DNA of 64,000 bases from CADEED01 sp963711635 (GCA_963711635.1 CAVQEZ010000016.1:62001-126000); one strand, 5' to 3'; positions 27,583-36,641 are shown, counted from the first letter of the stretch. Numbers and translations are program-made. The notes: generated by a model from the sequence alone, not told the origin.

Positions 27583-29837
27583 ACACGCATTCGTTCGAAA
27601 AGTTGCTGCAGCAGGATGCTCCGCCGGCCCCGGATCAGGCGGCGCGGCTGGCCGCGCGCCAGGCCGCGCTGGCGGAATACGCGCGCGTGCATGCGGCGGC
27701 AGCCAACGAGCCGGTTGCCCCTCGTGGTTCGGTTTTCCAAGCTTTGTTAGGCGCGCTGCGTCTCTCCCGTGAACCTCAGTCACGCGGGAGAGATGTCATG
27801 CCTTGGTATTCACGTCGGATGTTGTTAGGTGGCGCGGCCAGCGTCTGCCTGCTGGTCGTATCCGGCACGCTGGTGTGGAAGACGCTGAAGGTCTATCCGG
27901 AAGTCGTGCGGCTGGAGCCCCAGATGCCGGTGTCCGCGGTGACCCCCGAGGAGCGCGCGGCGTCGCCCGCGCCGTCGCCCGCGCCGTCCGATGAGGGGCA
28001 GAGATCCGACGATTCGCGCGCCAACGAGGCATTTCTGGCCGAGCAGTCGCGCCGCGACGCGGAGGCGTCAGGGCTGCAGAAGTCCAAAGAAGAGCAGGCG
28101 GCAAAATTGCAGGCGAGGCAGGAGCCGCGTGCACCGCTGGGTGCCGAGTTGAGTGCGCCGGCATCGGTGACGCAGGAAAAGGATGGTGAAGCGGAAGAGA
28201 TCGTGGTGACCGGCGAACGGCGCGTCATGCAGCAATCCATGGACGTGAAGCGCGAGGCGGTGACGGTCGTCGATGCCATGGCCGATTCGCGACAGTCGGG
28301 CGGTCCGGCCGGCAAGAGCATGGCGAACGCGCCGCGCGTGCGCGCGTCCCGTGAAAGCCCCGTCATGGCCAACGTGGCGCCGCCCGCTCCCCAGGAATAC
28401 GTCGGCCGCGACAAGTTCCAGCACTTCGACGTGAACCCGCTGAAGCGCGTGGCCGAGGAACCGGTGTCCACGTTCTCCGTGGACGTCGACACGTCGTCGT
28501 ACAGCTTCGTGCGCCGGCAGCTGCAGGCCGGTGTGCTGCCGCAGAAAGATGCGGTGCGCGTCGAGGAGATGATCAATTATTTCGACTACTCCTGGCCGGC
28601 GGCGGATTCGCGCAAGGAACCGTTCAAGCCCACGGTGGTGGTCAGCGATTCGCCCTGGGGCAAGGGCCGCACGCTGGTGCACATCGGCATCAAGGGTTAC
28701 GAAATTCCGCGCGGCGAGCAGCCGGACTCGAATCTCGTGCTGCTCATGGACGTGAGCGGTTCGATGAGCTCGCCGGATCGCCTGCCCCTGGCCATCAAGT
28801 CAATGGAACTGCTGCTGGGTAGTTTGAAGCCCACGGACACCGTCGCCATCGTGGTGTACGCCGGAGCCGCCGGCAAAGTGCTCGATCCCACGCCGGTGCG
28901 CGACAAGGACAAGATCCTCGAGGCGCTGCAGCGGCTGCAGGCCGGCGGGTCGACCGCCGGCGCCGAGGGCATCAAGCTGGCCTATGAGCTGGCCGAGTCG
29001 AGCTTCCGCAAGGGCGGCGTGAATCGCATCCTGCTGGCCACCGACGGGGACTTCAATGTCGGCATCGACAGCACCGAGGAATTGAAGGGCTTCGTCGAGC
29101 GCGAGCGTGAGAAGGGCATCTTTCTCTCGGTGCTGGGCTACGGCATGGGCAACTATCGCGACGAGATGGCGCAGGCACTGGCCCAGAACGGTAATGGCGT
29201 GGCCGCGTACATCGACACTCTCGACGAGGCGCGCAAAGTGCTGGTGGAACAGGCCACCGGATCGCTGTTCACGATTGCCAAGGACGTGAAGTTGCAGGTG
29301 GAGTTCAACGAGAACACCGTGGCGGAATATCGCCTGGTGGGCTACGAAACCCGCGCGCTGAAGCGCGAGGATTTCAACAACGACAAGATCGATGCCGGCG
29401 ACGTGGGTGCGGGCCACACGGTGACGGCCATCTACGAGATCACGCCGGTGGGCTCGGGCGCGAACACGGTCGACGAACGCCGTTACGGGCGTGAAGGCAG
29501 ATCGGAAAAGTCGGCCGGCAAGTCCAACGCCTCGTCGACCGAGTGGGGCTTCCTCAAAATCCGCTACAAACTACCGGACGGCCAGGAATCGAAGTTGATG
29601 CAGTTGCCCATCGAGAAGGACATGCCTGCGGCGAACGCCGCGGTGAAGCGCGACGTGCAGTTCTCCACCGCGGTGGCGGGCTTCGCGCAGCTGCTGCGCG
29701 GCGGCGCGTACACCGGCAAGCTGCGTTACGACGACATCATCGAGGACGCCGGCGCCAGTCTCGGCAGCGACAGCAATGGCTATCGCGCCGAGTTCGTGCA
29801 GCTGGTGAAGAAAGCCCGCACCGCCAAGGGTATGTGA
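27579..29837 (+). CDS. membrane-anchored von Willebrand factor A protein (YfbK/DUF3520 type) with a TonB-box-like segment
   Basis: A 752-residue protein from the ATG at 27579, overlapping the sigma gene by 4 bp. The cytosolic N-terminus (1-80) is helical and the membrane helix is at about 81-99. A charged, Ala/Gln-rich periplasmic linker follows to about 200. Residues 206-235 (EEIVVTGERRVMQQSMDVKR and VVDAM) look like the TonB box and first plug residues of a TonB receptor. Then come the vWA_N region (FSVDVDTSSYSFVRRQL), the vWA domain with MIDAS Asp391 in DVSGSM and ATDGDFNVG, and a C-terminal DUF3520-like domain (FLKIRYKLPDGQESKLMQLP). The likely role is a metal-dependent protein-protein interaction module in the periplasm. 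Its function is unproven. Confidence 0.88.
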   Translation: MNTHSFEKLLQQDAPPAPDQAARLAARQAALAEYARVHAAAANEPVAPRGSVFQALLGALRLSREPQSRGRDVMPWYSRRMLLGGAASVCLLVVSGTLVWKTLKVYPEVVRLEPQMPVSAVTPEERAASPAPSPAPSDEGQRSDDSRANEAFLAEQSRRDAEASGLQKSKEEQAAKLQARQEPRAPLGAELSAPASVTQEKDGEAEEIVVTGERRVMQQSMDVKREAVTVVDAMADSRQSGGPAGKSMANAPRVRASRESPVMANVAPPAPQEYVGRDKFQHFDVNPLKRVAEEPVSTFSVDVDTSSYSFVRRQLQAGVLPQKDAVRVEEMINYFDYSWPAADSRKEPFKPTVVVSDSPWGKGRTLVHIGIKGYEIPRGEQPDSNLVLLMDVSGSMSSPDRLPLAIKSMELLLGSLKPTDTVAIVVYAGAAGKVLDPTPVRDKDKILEALQRLQAGGSTAGAEGIKLAYELAESSFRKGGVNRILLATDGDFNVGIDSTEELKGFVEREREKGIFLSVLGYGMGNYRDEMAQALAQNGNGVAAYIDTLDEARKVLVEQATGSLFTIAKDVKLQVEFNENTVAEYRLVGYETRALKREDFNNDKIDAGDVGAGHTVTAIYEITPVGSGANTVDERRYGREGRSEKSAGKSNASSTEWGFLKIRYKLPDGQESKLMQLPIEKDMPAANAAVKRDVQFSTAVAGFAQLLRGGAYTGKLRYDDIIEDAGASLGSDSNGYRAEFVQLVKKARTAKGM

Positions 29838-30644
29838 TTACTTCTGCGTCTTGACCTTGTAGCCCGCCGGAATCTCGAACTTGTCCGCCGGCACGTCGCC
29901 GGTCTCGACCTTGGTGACGGTGGTGGTGATGTCGCTGGCGGCGAGTTTGGCCATCATGGCGGCCATGGGGTTGTCGCCCGCCGCGGTGATGGTGACATGG
30001 GTCTCGAGTGCCATGCCGGCCTCGGCCATCTTCTTCGTGAACGCGGCGTAGGCTTTTGCCTGCGCCGCGCCCGTGGGCGACTTGGCGGCGGCCGGGTTGC
30101 CGAAGATGAAACCCGAATCCGCGGCCGCGCGGTAGAAGGCCTGGTAATCGGCCAGCCCGGGTGCGCTGGTAGACAGGCAGGCGGTGCCCGCAAGCACCAT
30201 GTCCATGTCCATGCCGTCGCCGGGCTTGCCCGTCACGCTGAATGGCATCGAAACGCGCACATCATGCACCGTGCACGGCATGCCGGAGACGGTCCTGGTC
30301 TGAGAGGTCTTGGTGAGCGTGGCCTGCATGGCGCCGACGCCCACCTTGGCCAGCTCGTCGGCGATGGTCGCCAATGGCGTAATGGTGGCGGTTTTCTTCT
30401 TGTCGTCGAGCTCCACGAAACGCATGTTGTCGATGTCGATGATCAGTGAAACCGATCTTCCGCCCATCATGGAGTCGGTGCGCTGGCGCTTGCCCTTGAA
30501 GATGCTGGCGCCGTCGCCGCCCACGTTGATGATCGAGGCTTTGCCGGCCGTGGTGGTGTTGGCGGTGAGGTCGGCGTGAGCCGTGCCGGCCCAGGCCATC
30601 GTCGAACCGATCAGCATGGCCGGCAGGAGATTCTTCGAGTTCAT
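29838..30644 (-). CDS. exported protein, DUF4412-like
   Basis: A 268-residue periplasmic protein from the ATG at 30644, with a signal peptide ending GTAHA. The N-terminal half (ASIFKGKRQRTDSMMGGRSVSLIIDIDNMRFVELDDKKKTA) has the pattern of DUF4412 and LolA-like proteins, which hold hydrophobic ligands. Two Cys (in SGMPCTVHD and GTACLS) could pair. Met-rich stretches (PGDGMDMDMVL, NPMAAMMAKL) stand out. The function is unknown. It is convergent with the vWA gene with no spacer. Confidence 0.6.
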   Translation of the reverse strand: MNSKNLLPAMLIGSTMAWAGTAHADLTANTTTAGKASIINVGGDGASIFKGKRQRTDSMMGGRSVSLIIDIDNMRFVELDDKKKTATITPLATIADELAKVGVGAMQATLTKTSQTRTVSGMPCTVHDVRVSMPFSVTGKPGDGMDMDMVLAGTACLSTSAPGLADYQAFYRAAADSGFIFGNPAAAKSPTGAAQAKAYAAFTKKMAEAGMALETHVTITAAGDNPMAAMMAKLAASDITTTVTKVETGDVPADKFEIPAGYKVKTQK

Positions 30645-30793
30645 CGGTCGTCCCTGAGGTAGTTTGCCCGCGCGCATGTATACCGGAAGCGCCGGCCAAA
30701 CGCCGCTGTCTCGAACTCGCGACGCTCATATGTCGCGCCGCAATTAGTTAGCGGGCGGGCGATCCAAGCGGCCAACACTCGTTCGATGCATCG

Positions 30794-32158
30794 TCAGTTT
30801 TCCTCGCGCTCCATGAAAATCGGCCGGGTCACGCTGAGCCGCATGCGGCCGCGCCCGGCCTTCTCCAGCTGGATGGGCGCCTGTTGCTCGGCGAGCCGTC
30901 GCTGCAGCAGCAACAGGCGCACTTCCAGATTGTCCTGCACTTCCGGCAGTCGCAGCTCCGGCGCGAGTCGCAATTCCCGATTGGTGAATTCGCGCCGCCC
31001 GCTGCGCAGGAATTCGCTCACCAGCTTCCAGAGGATGGCGCCAGCCACACCGCGGATCAGGTAGACGTCATCGATGAAGACGCTGTTGTCGCGCGCGAAG
31101 CGCTTCAGTCGCAGTGCCGGACCACCTTCGACCTGCGCGGTCGGCTTCACCGGCGACGCTGCCGGCGGCTCCTGCTCCTGGGGCTGCATCAGGCTCATGG
31201 CCACGGCCAGCTGGCCGCCGAGCATCGTCAAGGCATCCTCGTCGTCGTACCCGAAGTACTGATCGTGCTGACTTTCGACGAACAGTGCGCCCAACACGCG
31301 TCCGCGCGCGCGCAAAGGCACCGCGAGCTGGCTGCGCGGGTCTTTGAGTCCGGGCAGCGGAATCTCGTTCTGCAGCGCGGGCGTGAGGCCGCTTTCATCG
31401 GCACGGCTGCGCACCGCGCGCATGTAAGTAGCCATGTTCATCATGTGGCCAACGCGGATCGGAACTCCCTCGCGAACCGCGGTGCCGACGATTCCGTCCC
31501 CCAGGGAGATTTCCGCGCCGGCGCCGTCCACCTCATAACCGCGGCTCGCCAGCAAGGTGAGCACTTGTTGGGAGGAATCGAACAACCACAACATCGCATG
31601 ACTGATGCGCAGCAGGTCCGAAAGTCCACTCAACAAGGTGTCGAGCAGGTCCGCCATGTCCTCGCAGTGGGCCATGCGTTCCGAGAGCAGGCGGGAATTG
31701 GTGGGCAGGTCGACGCGTGGTTGCGCCGCCGGCAGCTCCTTGCGGCCCGGCACGCGACGCATCTCCAGAACCTGATAGATGTCCGCTCCGCGCAGGTGGA
31801 ATACCTTGTCCATGCCGACGTGGCTGGCGACACCCATGAGCTTGGCGCGCAGCCGTTCGAACACCGGCCCTTCGGTGTCGGTGCGCTGGTATTCGAGCTG
31901 CATCACCACACCGGCGCCGGTGTAGGGATCGTCGAGCGTCAGCGACGCGCGGCGCGTGGCCAGCACGTTTTCACGACTGCGGTTGAAGAACTGGTACGAC
32001 AGCGCGATGTGCAGCGGATCGACGTATTCGCACAGCGACAGGTAGCTCACGTTTGGAATGCGGTCAGGTGAAGCGGTACACAGCACGGGCGGTATCACGC
32101 CCTCCATCATGCGGCGCACGCCGAACAGCGACAGCCCGTCATCGAACACCGCGCTCAT
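30794..32158 (-). CDS. FMN-binding split-barrel plus GAF-domain protein
   Basis: A 454-residue cytosolic protein. The first 120 residues (GVIPPVLCTASPDRIPNVSYLSLCEYVDPLHIALSYQFFN) look like a pyridoxamine-phosphate-oxidase-type split barrel. Residues about 165-330 form a GAF domain (LSDLLRISHAMLWLFDSSQQ, GIVGTAVREGVPIRV, SQLAVPLRARGRVLGALFVES). The C-terminus is a basic alpha-helical region (REFTNRELRLAPELRLPEVQDNLE) reminiscent of a DNA- or partner-binding helix bundle. The start overlaps the stop of the next upstream gene (ATGA at 32155-32158), so the two are coupled. A redox or flavin sensor is plausible. Confidence 0.72.
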   Translation of the reverse strand: MSAVFDDGLSLFGVRRMMEGVIPPVLCTASPDRIPNVSYLSLCEYVDPLHIALSYQFFNRSRENVLATRRASLTLDDPYTGAGVVMQLEYQRTDTEGPVFERLRAKLMGVASHVGMDKVFHLRGADIYQVLEMRRVPGRKELPAAQPRVDLPTNSRLLSERMAHCEDMADLLDTLLSGLSDLLRISHAMLWLFDSSQQVLTLLASRGYEVDGAGAEISLGDGIVGTAVREGVPIRVGHMMNMATYMRAVRSRADESGLTPALQNEIPLPGLKDPRSQLAVPLRARGRVLGALFVESQHDQYFGYDDEDALTMLGGQLAVAMSLMQPQEQEPPAASPVKPTAQVEGGPALRLKRFARDNSVFIDDVYLIRGVAGAILWKLVSEFLRSGRREFTNRELRLAPELRLPEVQDNLEVRLLLLQRRLAEQQAPIQLEKAGRGRMRLSVTRPIFMEREEN

Positions 32159-32643
32159 TTCTCGAACTCGATGGGTTTGAGCTCGATCGCATCGCCCGCG
32201 CCGGGGCCGGGTGTCTGATTGCGCGCGGCCATGGGCGTGAAGCGGATCGCGACCAGGCGTTCGTCGTCGGCCGAGTACCAGGCATTGGTGTATTCGGGCG
32301 GAATGCCAAAACGAACCAGCTGCGCGCGGAAGGCCTCGTGCCTTTCGTTGACGAGCGGTCGCCAGGCCGCGCCGCTGCCGCGCACCACGGCGTCTGTGCC
32401 GATGAAACTCACCGAGCGATAGTTTTCGGGCAGCGTGAGGTTGACGGCGATGTTGCCGTTCTGGCGGATGGCATCGAGCACTTCGAAGCCGGATTCGGAC
32501 GAAATGATCACGAGCAGCCTGCCGGCTTCGTGCTGCGCCGCCAGACCACGGCACACCACCGGCCGGCCGGAATTCGTGCAGCCCCCCACCTGATGGGAGA
32601 CGCCGGCCGAGAGCAGCCGGATCATGTCGTCGGTCAGCGCCAT
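32155..32643 (-). CDS. pyridoxamine 5'-phosphate oxidase-like flavin-binding protein
   Basis: A 162-residue split-barrel protein (VSHQVGGCTNSGRPVVCRGLAAQ, GNIAVNLTLPENYRSVSFIGTDAVV, RFGIPPEYTNAWYSADDERLVAIRFTP). It probably binds FMN or a related cofactor. It is coupled by ATGA overlap to the split-barrel/GAF gene downstream, giving two flavin-fold proteins in one operon. The substrate is unknown. Downstream of its start are AT-rich repeats (TTAAGAAATCGCTAAG) that may be its promoter. Confidence 0.75.
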   Translation of the reverse strand: MALTDDMIRLLSAGVSHQVGGCTNSGRPVVCRGLAAQHEAGRLLVIISSESGFEVLDAIRQNGNIAVNLTLPENYRSVSFIGTDAVVRGSGAAWRPLVNERHEAFRAQLVRFGIPPEYTNAWYSADDERLVAIRFTPMAARNQTPGPGAGDAIELKPIEFEK

Positions 32644-32795
32644 CTGGTCGGTCTTATTGAATTCTTAAGAGCAATCCCTTGGCACACGTTAGCGTGAATT
32701 TAAGAAATCGCTAAGTGGGACTTAGTAATGAAACTGTCATCGACTCCCTAACCTGCGCCTCCCTCGCCACCGGGCGATTCCTCGGAGAGCGTTTC

Positions 32796-33752
32796 ATGGC
32801 CAAGCCCATCATCACTGTCTTTGGCGCCACCGGCGCGCAGGGCGGTGGCCTGGTGCGTACCCTGCTGACGGACTCCGATCAGCACTTCGCCGTCCGTGCC
32901 GTGACCCGCAAGCCCGATAGCGCGGCGGCCCGGGAACTGGCGCAAGCCGGCGCCCAGCTGGTGCTGGCCGACTTGGACGACGGTTCCAGCGTGCTGCGCG
33001 CCCTGGACGGGGCTTATGGCGCCTACTTCGTGACCAGTTTCTGGGAGCATTTCTCCGCCGAGAGGGAGTTGGCCCAGGCGCACACCTTCGCGGCAGCCTC
33101 AGCCCAGACTGGCTTGCGTCACGTCATCTGGTCGACGCTGGAAGACACGCGGGATTTCTTTCCCGCCGACGGCACCCGCATGCCCGTGTTGCAGAAGCGC
33201 TTCAACGTGCCGCACTTCGACGCCAAGGGCGAAGCGCATCGGTTTTTCGCCCAGCAACGTGTACCGGTGACCTACCTGTACACCTCGTGCTACTGGGAAA
33301 ACCTGATTCACTTCGGCATGGGCCCGCAGCGCCAGCCAGATGGCTCGCTGGCAGTGACGTTTCCCACCGGCGACGCGCGCATTCCCTGGATTGCCGCCAG
33401 CGATATCGGCTTCGCGGCCTCCGAGATTTTCCTGCGCGGCGACGCGCTGATCTACGACTCGATCGGCGTCGCCGGCGATCACCTGTCGGGCAAGGAACTG
33501 GCCGCGCAGCTCGGCCAGGCGCTGGGCGAACACGTGACCTACAACTCGGTGACGCCCGAGGCGTTTCGCGCCTTTGGATTTCCGGGCGCCGATGAGCTCG
33601 CAAACATGTGGCAGTTCAAGCGCGACTACGAAGTCGCCTACCGCGGGCGCCGCGATCTCAAGCGCGCGCGCGCATTGCATCCCGGCATGCTGGATTTCGC
33701 GTCCTGGCTGAAGGCCAACAAGGCGCGGATCCCGGTGGCGCAAGCCGCCTGA
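32796..33752 (+). CDS. NmrA family NAD(P)-binding protein
   Basis: A 318-residue protein from the ATG at 32796, with a GGAGAG ribosome site. It has the atypical SDR fingerprint VFGATGAQGGGLVRTLL at the N-terminus, with an Arg in AVTRKPDS that would select NADP. Then come VLADLDDGSSVLRALDGAYGAYFVTSFWEH and HVIWSTLEDTRDFF. NmrA/HSCARG proteins are redox-ratio sensors or reductases without the usual catalytic Tyr-Lys pair. The start ATG is 150 bp from the divergent split-barrel pair. The gene precedes the two cytochrome genes by only 5 bp. Confidence 0.9.
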   Translation: MAKPIITVFGATGAQGGGLVRTLLTDSDQHFAVRAVTRKPDSAAARELAQAGAQLVLADLDDGSSVLRALDGAYGAYFVTSFWEHFSAERELAQAHTFAAASAQTGLRHVIWSTLEDTRDFFPADGTRMPVLQKRFNVPHFDAKGEAHRFFAQQRVPVTYLYTSCYWENLIHFGMGPQRQPDGSLAVTFPTGDARIPWIAASDIGFAASEIFLRGDALIYDSIGVAGDHLSGKELAAQLGQALGEHVTYNSVTPEAFRAFGFPGADELANMWQFKRDYEVAYRGRRDLKRARALHPGMLDFASWLKANKARIPVAQAA

Positions 33753-33757
33753 CGTCG

Positions 33758-34828
33758 ATGATCCGGGGCGGTCTCAACTGCTTGCTGAAGCTGGCACTCG
33801 TGGGAGTGTGGTTGCCGATCGCGGCGCGCGCCGATGATGCGCGCGGAATTCCGCAACATCTCGGCGACACTGGGCTGTACGTCGCGGGTTCACTGTCACA
33901 GGTGAGCTCCGACGTACTGCCGTTTTCACCGCAGTATCCGCTGTGGTCCGACGGAGCCGCCAAGCGCCGCTGGATCTGGCTGCCGCCGGGCACGAGCATC
34001 GATGCCTCGAAGCCCGATGCCTGGGAATTCCCAATCGGGACCCGGCTGTGGAAGGAGTTCGCGCATGGCCGCGCGCTCGAGACCCGCTACCTGGAGCGCG
34101 CCGCGGACGGCAACTGGCGCTTCGGCAGCTATGTATGGAATGCGGACGGCAGCGATGCGGTGCTCGCGCCGCCCGCTGGGCGGCGAGATCTGCCGGCACT
34201 CTCGTCGATGACGCGCGAGTCGCGCGATGCTCCCGCTGGCAGATACACCATTCCCTCCGAGGACGACTGCCGCGCCTGTCACGAAGGCGCGCCGGTGCCG
34301 GTGCTCGGTTTCAGCGCGCTGCAGCTCTCGCCGGATCGCGATCCACTGGCGCCGCACGCCGAGCGCATGGCCGACTCGGTCGATCTGCGCCAGCTCGCCG
34401 CGCGTGGCCTGCTGCGCGATCTGCCGCAGGAATTCCTGACTCATCCGCCGCGCATCGCCGCGGCCAACCCCGCGGAGCGCGCCGCGCTGGGCTACCTGCA
34501 CGGGAACTGCGGCAACTGCCACAACGACGAGGGTCCGCTCGCCGTCCTGGACATGACGCTGGCGCAACGCGTGGTGGCGCCGGCCCCGGGCGCAGTGCTG
34601 CGCTCCATCGTCGGCGTGCAGAGCCAGTTCGTTCCCGCCGGCGCTCCGGCCGACGCCGCGCGTATCGCGCCCGGCCATCCGGCCGCCAGCGTGATCGCGG
34701 CCCGCATGAGCTCGCGCGATCCGCTGGAGCAGATGCCACCGCTGGGCACGTCCGCCGTGGATCGTGAAGCGCTCGCGCTGCTCGCGCACTGGATCGAAGG
34801 TTTATCCGCCCATTCGTCAGCGAATTAG
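33758..34828 (+). CDS. diheme c-type cytochrome, SO2930-like
   Basis: A 356-residue exported protein with a signal peptide (LLKLALVGVWLPIAARA). It shows GIPQHLGDTGLYV, PFSPQYPLWSDGAAKRRWIWLPPG and FPIGTRLWKEF, typical of the family. Two CxxCH heme-binding sites are visible: CRACH (Cys171-His175) and CGNCH (Cys251-His255). The protein would be a periplasmic electron carrier or the redox partner of an enzyme. The start is 5 bp after the NmrA stop, so the genes are likely co-transcribed. A second cytochrome gene follows. Confidence 0.88.
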   Translation: MIRGGLNCLLKLALVGVWLPIAARADDARGIPQHLGDTGLYVAGSLSQVSSDVLPFSPQYPLWSDGAAKRRWIWLPPGTSIDASKPDAWEFPIGTRLWKEFAHGRALETRYLERAADGNWRFGSYVWNADGSDAVLAPPAGRRDLPALSSMTRESRDAPAGRYTIPSEDDCRACHEGAPVPVLGFSALQLSPDRDPLAPHAERMADSVDLRQLAARGLLRDLPQEFLTHPPRIAAANPAERAALGYLHGNCGNCHNDEGPLAVLDMTLAQRVVAPAPGAVLRSIVGVQSQFVPAGAPADAARIAPGHPAASVIAARMSSRDPLEQMPPLGTSAVDREALALLAHWIEGLSAHSSAN

Positions 34829-34843
34829 TTAGAGGAGGTCTCG

Positions 34844-35440
34844 ATGCAATCCCTGAAGATGTTGGTAAGAATCGCGCTCGTGGTGGCCGCGTCGTTCGCG
34901 CGCGCGGCCGAGCCGCCGGCGCCCGCTCCGAAACACGAGCAGGGCGAAGGTCTGACTCGCGGCAAGTACCTGGTCGACACGTCGGGCTGTCACGACTGCC
35001 ACACGCCGTTCAAGATGACTCCGGCCGGTCCGGCGCGCGACATGGAGCGCATGCTCTCCGGCCACCCCGAGCAGCTGGAACTGCCGCCGGCGCCGCCGGC
35101 CAATGGTCCGTGGCTGGTATCGATGGCCGGCACTGGTACTGCATTCGCGGGTCCGTGGGGCACGAGCTTTGCGGCCAACCTGACGGCCGACGAGGACACC
35201 GGCCTGGGCAAGTGGACCTCGCGCACGTTCATCGACACGATCCGCACCGGCCGCCATCTCGGCCGCGGCCGCGAAATCCTGCCGCCCATGCCCATCCCGG
35301 TGTACAAGAACTTCACCGACCAGGACCTGACGGCGATCTTCGCCTACCTGCAGAGCATCCCGGCCGTGAAGAACAAGGTGCCGGTGCCGCGTCCGCCCGC
35401 GACCGCCACCGCAGCCGCGAACACCGCCGCTGGTAGTTAG
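34844..35440 (+). CDS. monoheme c-type cytochrome
   Basis: A 198-residue exported protein with a signal peptide ending ARAAE. It has one heme site CHDCH (Cys49-His53) in GKYLVDTSGCHDCHTPFK, and a distal Met in EILPPMPIPVYKNFTDQDL. It ends with an Ala/Thr/Pro-rich tail. The ribosome site is GAGGAGG. It lies 15 bp after the diheme cytochrome and probably passes electrons with it. Cytochromes of this shape serve sugar or alcohol dehydrogenases, but no such enzyme gene is adjacent. Confidence 0.88.
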   Translation: MQSLKMLVRIALVVAASFARAAEPPAPAPKHEQGEGLTRGKYLVDTSGCHDCHTPFKMTPAGPARDMERMLSGHPEQLELPPAPPANGPWLVSMAGTGTAFAGPWGTSFAANLTADEDTGLGKWTSRTFIDTIRTGRHLGRGREILPPMPIPVYKNFTDQDLTAIFAYLQSIPAVKNKVPVPRPPATATAAANTAAGS

Positions 35441-35476
35441 CCCGAGAGATCCGCCGGATTCGTCTACACTGCGGTG

Positions 35477-36511
35477 ATGGGACGAATCTGGCGGATCCTG
35501 GTCGCATGCGGTGCCCTGCACGGCGCTCTGCCGGCTGCGGTCGCCGCCGAAGACACCCTGAAGCTGCTGCCGTCGCCGCTCGAAATGCCGCGGCGCATCG
35601 GCCCCCTGGCCACCGACGGCGCGGCGCATTCATACGAGGATCCGCGGCTCGGGAGTTCGTACCAGTACCTCGGACGGGGACTGTCGCTGACCATCTACGT
35701 CTACGACGCCGGTGTCGACGCGATTCCTGACGGCGCCGACAACATTCCGGTCTGCGAACAGTTCGAGGACGCGAAGAATGGCGTGACCAGGGCCGGCTAC
35801 CGCGACATGGCGCTGAAGTCCGAACTGATGGTGCGCCTGGCGCCTCCAGGTGATGTGCTGCTGGCTCGCGAGGCGGTATTCGAATTCGTGCGCCAGGAGC
35901 GAAAGACGATCTCCTACGTGTGGATCACCGCGGCCGCGAAGAATTTCATCAAGCTGCGCTTCAGCCTCGATGCGGACCTGCGGGATGAAGTGCCCGAAGC
36001 GCGCCGCGCGCTGCTCGATGCCCTGGGCGAGGCAGTGGGGCCGCATGTCCAGCCGGCCGGTCCGGAAGCCGGTAAACCCGGCGCATCCATGGCTTTCAAC
36101 CTGGCTTCCGGCAGCGATGACGACACAGCCACGCAGTTCACCTACATGTTGCTGCTCTCGGCCATGACCGGCCAGGTGCCGGAACAGACCCCGGTGTGTG
36201 GCGGCGACTTCGTACCGGCTTTCGACACGGAGCTCGCGGTTTTCCGGCAGCTCGCGGCCATTGACGGGGAAGGCGGGGGCACGAAGTTCGGCAAGCGCCT
36301 CGCCGAGGCGGAGGCGGCCGGCTATCTCGAGGAGCTCACCTGGACCGAGATGCGCCGGGATACGTGGGGCACCGCGCAACCGCCGGGGCTGTCACTCGAT
36401 GAGTACAAGACCTGGAAAAAGAAGCACTTGAAGCGATTCCGCCGTCCCAAGCTGGGCGTGGTGACCGTGGATCGCCCGCGGCCGCTGCCAATAGAACCGC
36501 CAGCGGGTTGA
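35477..36511 (+). CDS. exported protein of unknown function
   Basis: A 344-residue protein from the ATG at 35477 (GTG 35474 is possible) with a signal peptide ending AAVAAED. There is no family I can name. The N-terminal half is rich in beta-strands (RLGSSYQYLGRGLSLTIYVYDAG, KTISYVWITAAAKNFIKLRFSLD). A helical region follows (FDTELAVFRQLAAIDGEGGGTKFGKRLAEAEAAGYLEE). The C-terminus is basic (KTWKKKHLKRFRRPKLG). It is 36 bp downstream of the cytochrome gene and may be in that operon. Confidence 0.6.
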   Translation: MGRIWRILVACGALHGALPAAVAAEDTLKLLPSPLEMPRRIGPLATDGAAHSYEDPRLGSSYQYLGRGLSLTIYVYDAGVDAIPDGADNIPVCEQFEDAKNGVTRAGYRDMALKSELMVRLAPPGDVLLAREAVFEFVRQERKTISYVWITAAAKNFIKLRFSLDADLRDEVPEARRALLDALGEAVGPHVQPAGPEAGKPGASMAFNLASGSDDDTATQFTYMLLLSAMTGQVPEQTPVCGGDFVPAFDTELAVFRQLAAIDGEGGGTKFGKRLAEAEAAGYLEELTWTEMRRDTWGTAQPPGLSLDEYKTWKKKHLKRFRRPKLGVVTVDRPRPLPIEPPAG

Positions 36512-36622
36512 ACGGCTCGCGGCGTGGCGAAATTCCACCCGTCCACGGACCGGCATCGCTGTGCGGCCGAAGGCCGCGCGGCGCTGCCGGTTTAGGAGTT
36601 AATAAGAGAGTATTGAGTTGCA

Positions 36623-36641
36623 AACGAGAATTCTTCTCATG
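36623..36641 (+). promoter_or_regulatory. Fur-like iron box upstream of the PepSY-ApbE operon
   Basis: AACGAGAATTCTTCTCATG matches the 7-1-7 consensus AATGAGAATNATTCTCATT at 15 of 19 positions by eye. It lies 58 bp upstream of the first operon gene. Known Fur sites repress iron-uptake genes when iron is replete. I infer that the four-gene operon is iron-controlled. Confidence 0.65.
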
